Below, in pieces: positions 61,251-64,000 of a stretch of 64,000 bases of DNA; the first letter of the stretch is position 1, and each line of letters begins with the position of its first letter. The translations under genes were made by a program, and so were the position numbers. Below the pieces are notes generated by a model. That model was not told the origin of the DNA and searched no databases. It saw only the letters and a program-made list of their open reading frames with translations. The stretch is taken from assembly GCF_040807025.1 (NCBI RefSeq), contig NC_090943.1, positions 7,054,356 through 7,118,355 on the forward strand. Direction: 5' to 3'. The stretch comes from Struthio camelus. Its lineage: Eukaryota; Chordata; Aves; Struthioniformes; Struthionidae.

Positions 61251-64000
61251 GACATCTGGCCATCATGAAGAATGTTACAAAAAATGCGATGCATGTGGGG
61301 AGGTGCTTTTGGAGGTCAGCACACACTAGGTGTTTTTCTCAATTAAACTTTTTCTCAAGCAATGCTAAATATGATTCTTCTACAATATTTAGAAATAGGA
61401 CAAAACAATACAAAGAGTTACAAGACCGATATACCCCCATCCTTGGGATAGATAGCAAAATCAGGGTACAATAGCTCAACTGCTTGAGAGTTAGTACATG
61501 ATAAAGGAGCTCATCTGCAGGTGTCTGAATTCATCGTGACATGGAGAGCTTCTGTGCACAGGTTCACACTATTCTAGGTGGCAAAAGGCCTTTGATAGGA
61601 AGGCAGGAATGAACAGAGACAAGCACAAGAGAAGCAATAATTCAAAGCTTTGACAGTGGAGCTGCTCTCCTGAGCTGAGAAGCTGAGGATGTCCCCCCCC
61701 GCCCCGGCTTTGCAGAAGTCCTCCAGGAGTGTCTTGTCTACTACACTGAAACTCAGCTCTGAGAGGTCAGTGCAGGACGAGCTATGAACAGCCCTTAAGT
61801 TCTGCCCAGATGATCCCTGTGGGTGTGGGGCTTAGAGAGCTGGAAAGGTGAAGGTTTGCACAGACCTTGCAGTGGACAGTTGCCCAGAGGTGAATTTCTC
61901 TCCCAGGAGGCAGGAACCAAGATTTGGTACCCAGAGGTTGTGGGATTACACCTCTTTTTGATCTTCTGATTCTACTAAAATTGAATTACAGCTCTGTTCT
62001 CCAGCCTGAGGATTCAGGAAGCCTTCCGTGAAGTTTGTTTATTGAGAGGCTTGGGTCTCTATATCTTGTTTCCCAGCTATATTTCAATTTTCCATCCAAA
62101 TGATTTTTCGCGTCTTAGTTAGAAGGTCCCGAAAACAGGGGGTGCCTGCCACTGAGAAAAATAAAGCTTCTCAAAATCAAATTACTGTAGTGGCTGCTTT
62201 CTTCAAAATTGGCATCCATTCCTGTTGTTTCGTATTTTAAGGCATATTGTATTAACATTTTTTATCAACTATGTTTCTGAGATAGTTAAGAAGTTTAGCT
62301 GGAATGGAAGGGAAAGAATTTATACATTTAGCCCGTTGCAAGTGATTCTCTGAGTTCATAGACAGTAGCGAGGGAGTTAAAAGTGACTGCAATTCGATCT
62401 TCATATGTACAATGAATCCTGCTTGCCAAGTATGTAACTAGCAGACAGTACAAAGCATTGGATAATGGACTCTTTTCTGATATGTTTTGTCCTTCATATA
62501 AATCCAATTTGAAAGTAATTTGAAATAAGATTGATTGTGCAGGTAGTTCTACTGTTGTCTCTCCTTGTAGCTAGTGTGTGATACTCGTGGCATTTCTGCA
62601 TCTGGAACTAAAGACAGTATGAGGGTTCAAGATGGGCTGGAGAGCCTGATAAGGGGACATGAGATTTAAATGAACCAAGGTCTTAAGCCACAAGACAGTC
62701 TGATTCTTTCACTGGTAGGTGTTACAGTGTAATGACCATCGCTTGCTTTAGAGTTACTGTAAAATAACTTTTTACCTCCTCTTTTGAGCCAAAACTGCGC
62801 AGATTGTGTGGGTGACAATCACAGGAGGTAGCTTTTAATAGCACACGAGAGAGTAAGTGGTGTCTCCAGAGCTTTTCTCCCATACCATGCTGGCACGCTA
62901 TTTCTCAGCCATGGCTTGTGACCCTCTGCTTGCTCATGGATGGGTTCAGGGGAAGTTGTGAAACTGCCCCCGTTTTGATCACTGTTTCTCAGACAAGCGA
63001 ACCCTTTCCCGAATGTGCAAGGCAGCGGCAGCTATAACTCTGAGTTGCAAAAGGAAACTGAGATGCCAAAAGCTGTTAAAGACAATAAGCATTTCCCTAG
63101 CTAACAGGAGAACTTGTAGATGAGAATTCAGGTGGCTTCTCACTCCTTGATATAGAGGAACTGAGCTCCTGTAGTTTCATCTGAGAGATCGTCAAAGAGA
63201 ATCTTTATTGACTATCATGAACAAACAGGAGTAGCAGTTGCATTTTCACATGCTTCTTTATATATTAATAACAAGTTTTTACAAGTCTGCGGTCAGCAAA
63301 ACCACACTCACGTGCTATCGCTTCTCCCAAAAATGTTTTGGTCACTCTAGCATGCTGCAGGGGAGTTTGGGAGAGAAAATTTGTGAAACCTAGGGAGGAA
63401 TTAGCAAATAGGCAGCTCTCTTTGCCCAGATTCCACTATAGGACTATGAAGAGAAGAAGCAATATTGCTATTCCAGACCATAATCTGGATTAGCAGATAT
63501 GGAGATGATGTTTTTTCCTCCCTCAGAGGCCTTTGCAGAAAGGCCCCTTAAGCAGGCTTTGTAAAATAACCAGGTGAGTTTTGTCCTTAGCGTACAAAAA
63601 CAAATGCCTCAGAGAAGTAGAATATGTAAATTTAATAGCAATATGAAATAGTCCAAGACTTGTTTTGTCCAAAAGATATAGTGGTGACTATGCTGTTTAC
63701 TGTATACTCTCTTGGAGGAAATAATTTTTTAAAGCAATGCCAAAAGCAGACTTGTCCCATGACTGACTCTCCTGGGCGTATTTTGCTCTGATGTTGCACA
63801 GACCTCTGTCATGAGAAAACGTCCAAGGTAGTGAAGAGCCGGGATTGATTTTTTTAATCACAAATAGTCTGTAGTAGGATTGCAATTATATTCATTCAAA
63901 AGCCATCTTCTGGCAGCCAAATGGCATGGATTTGATGTGCAAAACAAAATCAAATTTTAAGGATCTCTTGAAATTAAGGTCTGCTATACCACACAGTACA

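Overview
This is a vertebrate nuclear window: long introns, low gene density, isolated CpG-rich patches and old CR1, MIR-like and palindromic MITE remnants. I recognise one gene, the 5' part of a voltage-gated sodium channel alpha subunit, best matched to SCN5A (Nav1.5). The old CR1 fragments and the Chompy-like palindromic MITEs fit a sauropsid. The low repeat load and the lack of any young, intact insertion lean towards a bird, but turtle or crocodilian cannot be excluded.

Layout. 1-3949 holds no recognisable gene. 3950-6985 is a 3-kb polypyrimidine array. Its right half is a higher-order repeat with 70-bp and 98-bp steps. It runs straight into a CpG island (about 6985-7735) that has a good CTCF-like core and GC boxes. 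Two further CpG-rich patches lie at 13425-13850 and 19610-20020; any of the three could carry an alternative noncoding first exon. A 16-bp minisatellite of 11 equal-length units lies at 17831-18006. From about 20 to 47 kb the sequence is non-coding, with a long antisense CR1 remnant (20462-21610), smaller CR1, SINE and MITE pieces, and a TG microsatellite (43221-43281).

Four SCN5A coding exons follow on the + strand: 47977-48243, 49995-50113, 55551-55640 and 59141-59269. They join in frame to give residues 1 to 202: the cytoplasmic N-terminus, S1, S2 and the start of S3 of domain I. The gene continues past the right edge. The intron between the second and third coding exons has AT and AC termini with textbook U12 donor and branch-site motifs, so it needs the minor spliceosome. 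An upstream ATG lies 8 nt before the main start in another frame. In the spliced mRNA it opens a 94-codon reading frame overlapping the channel start, so it could affect translation.

As one system, the window is most simply a promoter and regulatory domain (CpG patches, boundary-like array and CTCF motif, long non-coding interval) feeding a cardiac-type sodium channel gene. No accessory, viral or microbial system was seen.
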